DNA of 64,000 nt, from the NCBI GenBank assembly GCA_964425605.1, contig CAYRNR010000025.1:1-64000 (forward strand), read 5' to 3'. Origin of the DNA: CAYRNR01 sp964425605 (lineage in GTDB: Bacteria; Myxococcota_A; UBA796; UBA9615; CAYRNR01). The notes under the pieces are model-generated. The model saw only the letters and a program-made list of their open reading frames with translations. It was not told the DNA's origin and made no database searches. Numbering within the stretch: the stretch's first letter is position 1; the number at the start of each line of letters is the position of its first letter. A program made the position numbers and the translations under genes. Shown here piece after piece: positions 41,850 through 50,756 of the stretch.

Positions 41850-43367
41850 ATGAGGATCGCGCTGATCTCCCTGTACGACGTGGAGAATTACGCGCTGCGC
41901 GTGCTGGCCAACACCCTGCGCTGTGCAGGTCACGACGCCCTCGAGATCTACTTCAAGGACTGGAAGAACAACGCGTTCATCGAACCCACGGCCATAGAGC
42001 TGGAGCACCTGGCCACGGGCATCCGCCGCTTCGAGGCCGATGTCGTGGGCTTCTCCCTGCGCGCCTCGGCCTACGTCTCGGTCTGCCGCCAGCTGGCGGG
42101 CTACCTGCGCGGCGAGCTCGGGTTGCCCATCCTCGTCGGCGGGGTGCACCCCACCGTCCGCCCCGACGAGACCCTCGAGTTCGCCGACTACGTGGTGCGC
42201 GGCGAGGCCGAGGGCGCCATCCTGGAGCTCCTGGGACGGATCGAGCGTGGGGAACCGACGCACGACATCCTCAACACCAGCGCCGTGGTGGACGGCCGCG
42301 CCGTTCACAACCCCCTCGGGCCGCTGGAGCAGGATCTGTCGAAGGTGATGCGTCGCGACTTCCTGCACCCGGACAAGCTCGTCATCGACGGCAGGAACCG
42401 CTATCGCACCGACCCGATCATCGACGACCCCATCTACCTGATCACCTGCTCGCGGGGCTGCCCGTTCCACTGTGCCTACTGCTACAACAGCGCCATCCGC
42501 AAGCTCGTGGACGGCAAGGGGGCGTACTACCGGCTGCGCCCGGTGGACGACGTGCTGGTCGAGCTGGCCGAGGCGCGACGGGTGTTCCGCCGGCTCAAGC
42601 GGTTCCGGTTCGACGACGAGGTCTTCCCCGCAGACCCGGACTGGCTGGCCGAGTTCCTGCCGCGGTACCGGCGGGAGATCGGTGTGCCCTTCGAGGCCTT
42701 CCTCGAGGCGCGGGTCGTGGACCGGCCGCTGCTGGAGGGCCTGGTCGAGGCTGGTATGGACGTGGTGTACACCGGCATCCAGGCCAACGATCGGGTGTCG
42801 AAGACCCTGTACCAGCGGGAGGCAGACAACGGCGAGGTCCTCCGCGTGGCCCGACTCTTCGACGAGTACGGCCTCAAGACGCGCTACCACGTGATGGTGG
42901 ACGATCCCTCCACCGAGGAGTCGGACCGGATCGCCCTGTTCGACATGCTCACGCGCATCCCGCGGCCGTATCAGCTCTATCTGTTCTCGTTGACCGTGAT
43001 GCCGGGGACGGCGCTGGAGCAGGAGCTGCTCGCGGACGGGCGGATCACCGCCGACCAGGTGGAGGGGGTGGCGACCAAGACGTTCGAGCAGTACCGCGTC
43101 AGCCTCGAATGGTCCCGCAGTCCCGAGGGCCTGTTCTGGGTGAGCATGCTCACCATGGTGAACAAGCCCTGGTTCACCCCGGCGCGCCTGCGCAGGATGT
43201 TCCGTGACCCCTGGTTGCGGCGACACCCCGACCTGGTGGCCAAGATGGCCAGCGCCTCCAACGCGGCGGCCATGGCGGGTCGAATCCCGGGGGCCTATCG
43301 GGACGGCGAGATCGGCCTTCGTGTGCTGCGTCGCTTCTGGACCCCCGACGGCTGGATCACGGCTTGA
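41850..43367 (+). CDS. B12-binding radical SAM protein 6 (CYNS subtype)
   Basis: A 505-residue protein. It is a paralogue of the 31413-32933 product: ALRVLANTLRCAGHD, IYFKDWKNNAF, DVVGFSLRASAY, LVGGVHPTVRPDETLE, VVRGEAEGAILEL, and cluster CPFHCAYCYNS with Cys204, 208 and 211 at identical positions. FRFDDEVFPADPDWL and YLFSLTVMPGTALEQELL follow, then a roughly 60-residue helical tail. It has lost the RSFYxRP tail of subtype 1. It lies between the small membrane protein and a flippase-like gene, overlapping the latter by TTGA. Confidence 0.87.
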   Translation: MRIALISLYDVENYALRVLANTLRCAGHDALEIYFKDWKNNAFIEPTAIELEHLATGIRRFEADVVGFSLRASAYVSVCRQLAGYLRGELGLPILVGGVHPTVRPDETLEFADYVVRGEAEGAILELLGRIERGEPTHDILNTSAVVDGRAVHNPLGPLEQDLSKVMRRDFLHPDKLVIDGRNRYRTDPIIDDPIYLITCSRGCPFHCAYCYNSAIRKLVDGKGAYYRLRPVDDVLVELAEARRVFRRLKRFRFDDEVFPADPDWLAEFLPRYRREIGVPFEAFLEARVVDRPLLEGLVEAGMDVVYTGIQANDRVSKTLYQREADNGEVLRVARLFDEYGLKTRYHVMVDDPSTEESDRIALFDMLTRIPRPYQLYLFSLTVMPGTALEQELLADGRITADQVEGVATKTFEQYRVSLEWSRSPEGLFWVSMLTMVNKPWFTPARLRRMFRDPWLRRHPDLVAKMASASNAAAMAGRIPGAYRDGEIGLRVLRRFWTPDGWITA

Positions 43368-44437
43368 CCAGCGGCGCGGACAGCTCGGCACCGAAGGCCA
43401 ACTCCACCCTGCGCCGTGTCCTGCGACACGGTCTGAGCCTGGTCTTCGTCGTCCTGTGCCTGTGGCTGGCTGCTGCCAACGTCGATCTCTCGCGGGTGGC
43501 CGAGGCCCTCGGGGCCACCTCACCGGCGTGGATCGTGCTCGCCGCGGCGATCCTCATCGGCATGAACGCGGTCAAGTGCACCAAGATGGGGCTGCTGCTC
43601 GCGGCGATCCGCCGGGTGGGTTTCCGCACGCTCTTCGCCGCGGAGACCATCGCGATCATGGTGGACGTGGCGTTCCCTTTCCGGCTGCAGGAGCTGATCA
43701 AGTCGCTGTTGATCAGCCGGTCGGAGCGCCTCCCCATGGGGCGGGTGTTCGGGGCGGTGGTCGCGGACCGGGCCGTGGCCGGCGTGGTGCTGGCGACCCT
43801 GTTGCTGACCGTCGGGTTGATCCACACGCTGCCCAAGGGGACCGGCCAGGTCCTGTACAGCGCCGTGGCCGCCGTGGTCTGCATCCTGGTGGTCACCATC
43901 CTGGCCGTGGTGCTACGGCGCTGGCTCGACGTCGCGTTCGAGCGCGTCGGCCGGTGGGGGATTCCTGGCATCCTGCGCGTCATCGGGTTCGCCTCGGGCG
44001 TGCTGGACGGCCTGCGCGCGGCGGCGACCCGCCCGGCGACGCTCGCGGCGGTCCTCGCCATCACTGTGGCCGAGTGGGGACTGCTCGGTGCCTCGTTCTG
44101 GTGCGTCGCGCAGGCCCTGGGCATGTCCCTGAGCGGGGGAGAGTTGCTCGCATCGGTGGCCACGATCCACGTGGCGTTCGCCATCCCATCGACCACTTCG
44201 GGCGCCGTGGGCATCTACGAGTTCGCGGGCAAGACCACCCTGGTGACGGTCTGCGGCATGGCGGCCGACCAGGCCCTTGCCGTGGTGATCGCGTTCCACG
44301 TGGTGCTCCTGGGCAGCGGCCTGGTCGCGGGCTGTCTGGGATTGCTGATGTCCCGCATCAGCCTCGCCGAGGTGCTCACCGTGAAGAGCCTCGCTCAGTC
44401 GACGGATTTCGAAGGCGGGTCACAGCAGGACGACTAG
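43364..44437 (+). CDS. Lysylphosphatidylglycerol synthase TM-domain/flippase-like protein (UPF0104)
   Basis: A 357-residue protein from TTG 43364 (TTGA overlap). About eight hydrophobic helices; the family landmarks are FPFRLQELIKSLLISR (the P-R-x-x-E-x-x-(K/R) segment), GRVFGAVVADRAVAG and FAIPSTTSGAVGIYEFAGK (the P-x-x-x-G-x-x-G-x-x-E segment). Only the membrane flippase-like domain is present; the aminoacyl-transferase part of MprF is absent. Such stand-alone proteins are thought to move lipids or lipid-linked sugars across the membrane. It ends in a 4-bp overlap with the convergent gene. Confidence 0.85.
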   Translation: MTSGADSSAPKANSTLRRVLRHGLSLVFVVLCLWLAAANVDLSRVAEALGATSPAWIVLAAAILIGMNAVKCTKMGLLLAAIRRVGFRTLFAAETIAIMVDVAFPFRLQELIKSLLISRSERLPMGRVFGAVVADRAVAGVVLATLLLTVGLIHTLPKGTGQVLYSAVAAVVCILVVTILAVVLRRWLDVAFERVGRWGIPGILRVIGFASGVLDGLRAAATRPATLAAVLAITVAEWGLLGASFWCVAQALGMSLSGGELLASVATIHVAFAIPSTTSGAVGIYEFAGKTTLVTVCGMAADQALAVVIAFHVVLLGSGLVAGCLGLLMSRISLAEVLTVKSLAQSTDFEGGSQQDD

Positions 44438-46284
44438 CGCCTCTCGAGCAGGTACACGCGGGCCGGGGGCAGCTGCGGCCCCTCGTACTCCAGGTAACCC
44501 GTGAGATCGAGCCCCTGGGGGGCCCTCGCCGCGATGTCCTCGGGGGTGCGCGCGGAGAACAGCGCGGGCATGGACCCGGCGTGGACCCACGACGGGTATC
44601 GGGGTTCGACGAGCTCGTACTCGGTGTAGAAGTGGAACACGACGAGTAGATCCAGCTGCTGTCCGGCGTGCTGGAGGTAGTCCTGCGGCAGGTAGCGCGG
44701 GTCCAGGAGCTCGGCGCTTCCCAGTTCCTCCACGGCGCGGGGGTGGACGAAGGGGTTGTCCCTCCAGGTCACGCTTCGCTGGAGGCACTTGAGGCGGAAC
44801 AGCTCCACCCGCGCCTGGTCGTTGTAGTGGTCGAACAGCGAGCGCCCGTCCGCGTAGGGAACCGCGGCGAATGCCACGCGCGCGGGCCGCCCGATGGCGT
44901 CGAGCTTGTCGTCGAGCACGTCCGCCAGGCCGGGGAAGGGCGGCGGCGTCGGTGGCCGGACCATGATGTGGCCGGCGTCCCACCCCAGCGCGCGGTGTAT
45001 CCGTTCGGCGGCCACCCGGTTGTGTCCCTCGTCCAGGGACATGCGCGCGGCGAACCCGATCCCGGTGGCGAGCAGGATCATCACCACGGGCCCCCGCAGC
45101 CGCGGCCGGAGCACCATCAGGGCCATGGCGACGACAGCGGCGTACACCGGCAGCAGCGGAAACACGAAGCGCATGTCGCGCGCGGGGATCGCCGTCCACA
45201 GGACGAACATCCCGACGGCCGTGCCCAGGATCAGCCACCCGGCGCCGCCCAGGGAGGCGCGGCCGCGGCGCGTGCCCAGGAGCGCCGCGGAGAGGGCCAG
45301 CGCAACGGTCCCGGCCACGCCGAGGTTCGCGACGCTCGCGCGGACCCAGTAGGTCAGCCACTGCATCGAGAACCACTCGAACGGCTTGGGGGGCGCGCGG
45401 ATGGAGTCCACGGCCGGGTCCACCGCGTCGGGGAACACCATGATGTAGTAGAGGCGCGCCACCTCGCCGAGGCTGCCGTACAGCCACAGCAGGACGGCCA
45501 GCAGGGGCGGGATGCCCGCCAGGGACAGGTTGAGCAGCCTCGGGACGAGCCCGGCGCCCTGGCCGCGGCGGATGTCGGCCACGGCGCGCACGCCCACGAT
45601 CAGCAGCGCCGGCGCCAGGTAGAGCAGGAACTGTCCCTTGACCAGCAGGGCGAACCCGGTGAAGGCGCCCAGCGCCACGGTCATTCTCCGGTCCGCGAAT
45701 CCCCGGCTCGCCATGAGCAGCGCCAGCCCGGGCATGAGGCAGCACGCCAGGGGGAAATCGAGCCCGTAGAGCCGCAGCGGGCCGTAGGTCCCGGGGAAGA
45801 TCGACCAGACGGCCGCGGCGATCAGGCCGGCCTCCACGGCGCAGCGTGCGTCGCGCGGATACAGCTGGCGCATCACCCCGAAGGTGCCCACCAGGGACAG
45901 CAGGTAGAACACGAAGTTGGAGAAGAACGGCCAGCGCTCGGGCGCGCCGGGGAGCGCCGAGATCAGCGCCGACACCGCGTAGGTGGCGCGCGGCCAGGCC
46001 AGGCTGCCGCCGCACCGGGAGTTCATCAGGTCCAGCAGATCCGCGACCGCGTGGACCGGGTTGGACGCGCCGGCGAACACCCCCCAGACCCGGTTGCGGA
46101 AGTCCACGGCGCCGTCGAGGTGGACGGAGACCTCGTCCTGGATGTAGTCGGCGTTGTGGTGGATCCACAGGGCGTTGGCCACGGCGATCCCCACCAGGAC
46201 CAGCGCCAGCAGCGCCGCGCGCGTGTGCACACTCCGGTCGCGGTCGTTGTTCTCGCCCAAGCCCGCCGTCCTCTCCGATTCCAT
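44434..46284 (-). CDS. GT-C-type membrane glycosyltransferase-like protein
   Basis: A 616-residue protein from ATG 46284. Around eleven predicted membrane helices lie between residues 22 and 425, with a large C-terminal soluble domain. After helix 1 the first loop contains YIQDEVSVHLDGAVDF, an acidic pair in the position used by GT39/ArnT-type enzymes for catalysis. ARDMRFVFPLLPVY and a DEGHNR segment follow. Donor would be a polyprenyl-phosphate sugar; acceptor unknown. It lies 12 bp after the large SGNH gene on the same strand. Confidence 0.78.
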   Translation of the reverse strand: MESERTAGLGENNDRDRSVHTRAALLALVLVGIAVANALWIHHNADYIQDEVSVHLDGAVDFRNRVWGVFAGASNPVHAVADLLDLMNSRCGGSLAWPRATYAVSALISALPGAPERWPFFSNFVFYLLSLVGTFGVMRQLYPRDARCAVEAGLIAAAVWSIFPGTYGPLRLYGLDFPLACCLMPGLALLMASRGFADRRMTVALGAFTGFALLVKGQFLLYLAPALLIVGVRAVADIRRGQGAGLVPRLLNLSLAGIPPLLAVLLWLYGSLGEVARLYYIMVFPDAVDPAVDSIRAPPKPFEWFSMQWLTYWVRASVANLGVAGTVALALSAALLGTRRGRASLGGAGWLILGTAVGMFVLWTAIPARDMRFVFPLLPVYAAVVAMALMVLRPRLRGPVVMILLATGIGFAARMSLDEGHNRVAAERIHRALGWDAGHIMVRPPTPPPFPGLADVLDDKLDAIGRPARVAFAAVPYADGRSLFDHYNDQARVELFRLKCLQRSVTWRDNPFVHPRAVEELGSAELLDPRYLPQDYLQHAGQQLDLLVVFHFYTEYELVEPRYPSWVHAGSMPALFSARTPEDIAARAPQGLDLTGYLEYEGPQLPPARVYLLERR

Positions 46285-46296
46285 CTTAGAGCACGG

Positions 46297-48618
46297 TCAC
46301 GGTTCGAGCAGGCCGGCTCCGACGAGGTGCTCGGCCAGCAGGTCGGCGAGGACCTCGTGTCCCCGATCCGTGAGGTGGTTCTGATCGAGGAACAGATCCT
46401 CGAACCCCCTCGCCTCGAGGTGCCCGGCGGCGTCGAGGTAGTGGGCGCCGTGCGCCTGGCTGACCTCTTGCATCATCGACAGGTAGCGGTCGTACATGGC
46501 CGGCGGAGGACGGATGGCCTCGCTGACGAGCACCACCTCCGTGCCCTGCTCGGCGGCGAGGTCGCAGATGGCCCCGAGGTTGTCCCTCGCGTCCTCCACC
46601 GGCACGGCCGGCACCTGCCCGGAGCCGCCGCGCAGCAGCAGCAGGCTCTTGAACGCCACGTAGAGCCTGGATCGGTTCAACCACTGGCGGACGACGGGCA
46701 CGGCGCCGCCGCTGCGCTGGTAGGTCTGCCAGTACTCGGTGTAGGTCCAGCCGCCGAGGGTGTTGAGGTCGTTCATGCCGACGTACACCGTGAGCACGTC
46801 GGGACCGAGTCGGTGGATGAACTCCCCGAGGTAGAGCCTCACGTGGAAGCTGTTCCAGCCCCCGACCCCCTGGTTGAGCACCTCGGCATCGTGCCCCGCG
46901 TCGTCGAGGACTCGCTCCAGTCGCGCTGGATAGAACGTGTCGAGATCGTCGTTCTGGTAGGCGCCGCCGGTGCTGGAGCCTCCCGTGCAGACGATGCGCG
47001 CCGGGCCGTCGCCGCGCGCCTCGTCGAACGCCACGGGGAACCGGCTCAGGGGATAGTCCGTGGGTTCCTGTACGTCGAGGATGTAGTCGAACTCCCGGCT
47101 GGCCCGCACCCACCCGAGCAGGGGGTGGGACTGGAACCTCGCCTGGGGTACCGGATCCCAGCCGGAGTCCAGGTAGGTCTGACGGACCGTGAGCTCGGCC
47201 AGCGACACCAGGACCAGGCAACCCGCCAGCGACAGTACGTTGTATCCGCGGAACCACCGCGCGTTGACGTGGAGGAAGGCGAACTTGATCGCGGCGGACA
47301 GGGTCGCTCCCGTCGCGAGCATCAACGGTGGGCTCCACCCCGCGCCGTCACCCGGGCCGACCAGGGCCACGATCCCGGCGATGGCCAGCGGGAGCACTGC
47401 GAGGATCTCGGCGTGCCAGGCCGAGGCTCGTGTCCCATCTGTCAGACGACTCACAGCGGTCAGCGAGACCAGGGGGTAGGCCCCCACGAGGAGCGCCGTG
47501 CCCAGCCCGGCCAGCCAACCGCCCGAGCTCCCAGCCGCTGCCCCCAGCGACAGCGCGGACACCGCGGTCAGGGTGATCAGGAGCATGCCGGCTGCCGAAC
47601 GCAGCATCGCGCGCGGCTCCCGCACGGTGGTCCCCACGCGCAGCCAGGGGGAGTACAGCAGGAGCTGGACCAGCCGGATCATCGCGACGCCGGCCACGAC
47701 GAGCCCCAGCTGGAACGCCAGGATCGAGGTGTGCCCGAGGCGCATGCCGGCCAGGAAGCCGTCGAGGTCCAGCGCGTCGAACGCCGGCAGCGCGAGCAGG
47801 GGGAGGTAGGACCAGGCCGCGAGTCGAGCTCCCCGGGCCGATCCGCCGGCGACCAGCACCGCGAGCAGTCGTCCGTCCGCCGCCCACACCGCGCCGAAGA
47901 TCGCCAGGACGGCCAGACACAGCAGCGCCAGCCGGGCCGGGCTCGTCTGCCGGACCTCCGGGGCGTCCGTGAAGAGGTCCTGGCCGGAGCCGCCGGCCAG
48001 CGTGATGCCCCCGACGGTGACGGGCGCCTCTCCGGAGCGGAAGGCCACGCCGCCGGGCGCGGGCTGCCGGTCACGGCACTCCAGGACGGTCTCGCCGTCC
48101 ACCGTCGCCGTGATGGAGTCACCGGACAGGGTCACGTCCACCGCGACGTTCCTCGGCAGCGTCGGGCTACCCAGCCAGGGACAGGGCAGCCGCGACAGCC
48201 GTGAGCCCTCGAGCTGGTACAGCCCCAGGGGTGAACCGTGGATACGGCTGAGGTACAGCGACACGCCCTGGGTGGCGCCGCGGTCCTGCCCCTGACGCGC
48301 GCGGACGATGGCGTGCAGCTCTCCCTCGTCGGCCAGGTCTGCGGTGAACTCCAGCCGTCCGTCGAGGGCCGGCTCGATGTCCAGACGGGCCACGACCTGT
48401 TCGTGGGCGCTCAGCTGCATCCCGGGCGCGAGGCGGCCCGCGGCGGTCAACGCGGACGGGGGGAGGGGGTGCTGGGACACGGCCACGCTGAGCCAACGAT
48501 CGGGGTCCGGCGGGGCGGGCGAGCGGGCGTGGTGCAGCGTGTACAGGCACAGGGCCGCGGCCACCAGAGCGAGCGCGACAGGAGTACGACCGAGTTGCCT
48601 GAGGCCGCGGAGCTTCAA
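46297..48618 (-). CDS. Large membrane SGNH hydrolase with N-terminal LamG/ConA-like domain
   Basis: A 773-residue protein; TTG 48618 is preferred (GAGG six bases upstream, promoter element just before). An N-terminal helix is followed by a roughly 150-residue beta-rich domain (LEFTADLADEGELHAIV, VSLYLSRIHGSPLGLYQLEG, VTVGGITLAGG) like a concanavalin-A/laminin-G sandwich. Six to eight membrane helices follow. The C-terminal SGNH domain has IVCTGGSSTGGAYQNDD (GGSST for GDS), LNQGVGGWNSFHV, LTVYVGMNDLNT and DQNHLTDRGHE with His. This three-part design suits recognition and de- or re-acylation of an envelope glycan. Confidence 0.82.
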   Translation of the reverse strand: MKLRGLRQLGRTPVALALVAAALCLYTLHHARSPAPPDPDRWLSVAVSQHPLPPSALTAAGRLAPGMQLSAHEQVVARLDIEPALDGRLEFTADLADEGELHAIVRARQGQDRGATQGVSLYLSRIHGSPLGLYQLEGSRLSRLPCPWLGSPTLPRNVAVDVTLSGDSITATVDGETVLECRDRQPAPGGVAFRSGEAPVTVGGITLAGGSGQDLFTDAPEVRQTSPARLALLCLAVLAIFGAVWAADGRLLAVLVAGGSARGARLAAWSYLPLLALPAFDALDLDGFLAGMRLGHTSILAFQLGLVVAGVAMIRLVQLLLYSPWLRVGTTVREPRAMLRSAAGMLLITLTAVSALSLGAAAGSSGGWLAGLGTALLVGAYPLVSLTAVSRLTDGTRASAWHAEILAVLPLAIAGIVALVGPGDGAGWSPPLMLATGATLSAAIKFAFLHVNARWFRGYNVLSLAGCLVLVSLAELTVRQTYLDSGWDPVPQARFQSHPLLGWVRASREFDYILDVQEPTDYPLSRFPVAFDEARGDGPARIVCTGGSSTGGAYQNDDLDTFYPARLERVLDDAGHDAEVLNQGVGGWNSFHVRLYLGEFIHRLGPDVLTVYVGMNDLNTLGGWTYTEYWQTYQRSGGAVPVVRQWLNRSRLYVAFKSLLLLRGGSGQVPAVPVEDARDNLGAICDLAAEQGTEVVLVSEAIRPPPAMYDRYLSMMQEVSQAHGAHYLDAAGHLEARGFEDLFLDQNHLTDRGHEVLADLLAEHLVGAGLLEP

Positions 48619-48635
48619 CGTGAACCTCGGAGTCG

Positions 48636-48644
48636 AGGATAGCC
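48636..48644 (-). promoter_or_regulatory. -10 element (GGCTATCCT) of the large SGNH gene
   Basis: Minus-strand GGC plus TATCCT lies 18 bases before the TTG start. It is divergent to a sister element GGCTATACT on the plus strand at 48696-48704. Confidence 0.35.
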
Positions 48645-48695
48645 AATGGCGCCCACCCTCGCCACCGAAGGCCGTATCCGGTCCAGCGCCGGCAG

Positions 48696-48704
48696 GGCTA
48701 TACT
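48696..48704 (+). promoter_or_regulatory. -10 element (GGCTATACT) of the DUF5989-like operon
   Basis: GGC followed by TATACT, 42 bases upstream of the GTG start at 48746. The same TATACTGAC string occurs at 12094-12102 before the giant gene. No clear -35. Confidence 0.35.
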
Positions 48705-48745
48705 GACCCGGGTGCCGCCAGCCCGGCCCCGAGCGAGAGGTGAGA

Positions 48746-48889
48746 GTGCGGGGTATCCGCGGCGCGATGGAACTTCTCAAGAAGAGGTGGTGGCTCGTGG
48801 TCGCCGGCGTCGTCCTGCTGGCGTTGACCCTGTTCGTCCTCGCCGCCGACATCCCCGCCCTGCTCCCCTTCGCGTACTCGGAGTTCTGA
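48746..48889 (+). CDS. Small membrane protein resembling DUF5989
   Basis: A 47-residue protein from GTG 48746, which has AGAGG five bases upstream; ATG 48767 would give 40 residues. A basic MELLKKRWWL start, a single helix (VVAGVVLLALTLFVLAA) and an aromatic end LLPFAYSEF match the pattern of DUF5989 proteins (K-K-x-W-W-L, one helix, P-F-x-Y), which typically sit next to carbamoyltransferase, SxtJ and SGNH genes. Here it precedes a membrane protein and an SGNH hydrolase, fitting that context. Too short for a homology claim by eye. Confidence 0.6.
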   Translation: MRGIRGAMELLKKRWWLVVAGVVLLALTLFVLAADIPALLPFAYSEF

Positions 48890-48893
48890 ACCC

Positions 48894-50756
48894 GTGCCGG
48901 CGCGCGTGACCGCGATGATCAGGGGCCAGGCGATTCACGTCGTCGCGCTCGCCGCGTACGCGATGGTCATCCTGGCGACGCTGGGCTGGATCCACCCTGG
49001 CCAGGAGCTGTGGGGGGCCGACACGTCGGACGTGTTCAACCACCTGCACCTGCTCAGCTGGCAGGCCGCCGAGACGCTCCACGGCAGGCTCTACCCCACC
49101 TACGACGCCCTGCTCCACCACCCGGACGGTGGCGTGCTCTTCCTGGCCGATCTGATCGGGCAGCCGCTGGTCCTGCCCCTGGTGTGGCTGGCTGGCCCGG
49201 TGGTGGCGGCCAACGCGCTGATCTTCGGCAACCTCCTGTTCGCGTGCTGGGCCATGTTCTGGCTCGTGCGCCGTTCCACCGGGGATCCCTGGGCCGCGAT
49301 GGTCGCGGGCCTCGTCTTCGGGCTGTCCCCCATCAACCTCGGCCACGTCAACAACGGGGTCTGGGAGCTGCTCCAGTGCGGCTGGTTACCCCTGTTCGCG
49401 GGGTGCGTGCTGGCCCTGTTCGGCGTGCTGCGCAAGCCCGCCCGGGAGCGGCGCTGGCAGCGCGCGGCGTGCTGGGCCCTGGCCGCGACCGGCGCCTGGA
49501 TCGCTGCGGCGCTGGGGAGCCACTGGTACTACGGCATGTACGGGGGATTCCTCCTCGTGGGCCTCGTGATCGTCCACCTGCTCGAACCCGGGCGCCTCCG
49601 GGTGGGGTTGTGGTCGCTGGGGATCGTGGCCGGCTTCCTCGCGGTGGTGCTCCCCGTGATCCGGTCGTTCCTCTCGTTCACCCACAGCCCCCTCGCCCTC
49701 ACGCGCGGCCTGGCGCCCGGGAGCTGGACCGCGGAGAAGGCCACGGACCTGGCCTACCTCTTCGCGGCCCGTCCGACCATGTTCGAGATGGAGTTCATCC
49801 ACCTCACCTACCTGGGATTCGTCCTCCCCATCGCGTTGCTGGCGCTGTGCGTGGTGGTCCGTGAGCGCCGGGCGCTGGTGGCCTGGATCGGCGGCGGCCT
49901 CTTCTTCCTGGCGCTGTCCCTGGGACCCATCATCGTGTTCTCGAGGGAGGCCGTCGAGCTCGGCCCCGTGGCCTACCTCCTGCCGCACCACTGGCTGGCC
50001 GCGATCGTGCCCAGGTTCGAGTCGATGGAGTTCCCGTATCGCCTCTTCGTCCTCGTGCACCTGTGCTTCGCCGCGGCCCTGGGGCTCGGCCTGGCGCGCG
50101 TGAATGCAACGGGCCGCAAGCCCTGGTTCCTTGGCGTGCTCCTGGGGATCGGCGCCCTGCTGTGGCTCGAGACGTTGTTCCTCTCCGGTGCGCCGGTGCC
50201 CATGCTCACGCAGTCCATCGCGCCGGCGGGGCCCGTCGCGGCGCTGTCCGGGGAGACCGGGGCCGTGTTCGATCTGCCGATCCGGGCCGACATCCGCGCG
50301 CGCAACCGGTACGTGGTCAATCAGCTGTTCCACGGCCGCCCGATCCTCCACTCCAACTTCCCCACGAGCGAGCTGTACTTCACCGGCTCCCTGTCCAGCG
50401 ACAGCCTCGCGGCCCACGCGCTGATGGTGGGCTGCATGCGGCCGTGTGGCCACCGGACGAACAGCTGGGAGCCCCGCGGGGAGCAGCTGGCGCCCCGGGA
50501 GATCGAGGTCCGGGCGGCGCGGTTGCGCGAATGCCTCGTGGCCGATGCGCCGTGCGACGATGCGCTGCTCGGCGAGCTCCAGTGGGATCTGGAGAGGATG
50601 GGAGCGGCGGGGATCGTCTGGTTCGTGCTCCATCGGGATCTCCTGCACCCGGAGTCGACCCTGCCCGCGCTCTGCCACGCCCTGTTCGGCGCCCCGGTGA
50701 TGGGATCGGACGGCGTGGACGTGTATCGGCTGGAGCCGTCGGGGAGGAATCCATGA
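48894..50756 (+). CDS. Polytopic membrane protein, GT-C-like, paralogue 3
   Basis: A 620-residue protein from GTG 48894, four bases after the small membrane-protein gene. About eleven helices fill residues 8-430. The first loop has WGADTSDVFNHLHLLSWQA and LLHHPDGGVLFLADLI, comparable with the HHPxGLxxxxR loop of the two paralogues at 21.7-25.1 kb; ESMEFPYRLFVLVHL corresponds to their PIRLYPWVL. The C-terminal 170 residues are soluble and hold several Cys. A lipid-linked sugar transferase or polymerase role is inference. The TGA overlaps the next ATG. Confidence 0.75.
   Translation: MPARVTAMIRGQAIHVVALAAYAMVILATLGWIHPGQELWGADTSDVFNHLHLLSWQAAETLHGRLYPTYDALLHHPDGGVLFLADLIGQPLVLPLVWLAGPVVAANALIFGNLLFACWAMFWLVRRSTGDPWAAMVAGLVFGLSPINLGHVNNGVWELLQCGWLPLFAGCVLALFGVLRKPARERRWQRAACWALAATGAWIAAALGSHWYYGMYGGFLLVGLVIVHLLEPGRLRVGLWSLGIVAGFLAVVLPVIRSFLSFTHSPLALTRGLAPGSWTAEKATDLAYLFAARPTMFEMEFIHLTYLGFVLPIALLALCVVVRERRALVAWIGGGLFFLALSLGPIIVFSREAVELGPVAYLLPHHWLAAIVPRFESMEFPYRLFVLVHLCFAAALGLGLARVNATGRKPWFLGVLLGIGALLWLETLFLSGAPVPMLTQSIAPAGPVAALSGETGAVFDLPIRADIRARNRYVVNQLFHGRPILHSNFPTSELYFTGSLSSDSLAAHALMVGCMRPCGHRTNSWEPRGEQLAPREIEVRAARLRECLVADAPCDDALLGELQWDLERMGAAGIVWFVLHRDLLHPESTLPALCHALFGAPVMGSDGVDVYRLEPSGRNP

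Noticed and set aside
44668..48204. A 1178-codon plus-strand open frame
   Set aside because: It runs antisense to the GT-C-like and large SGNH genes, has no start signal and a compositionally biased product; typical GC-rich shadow frame.
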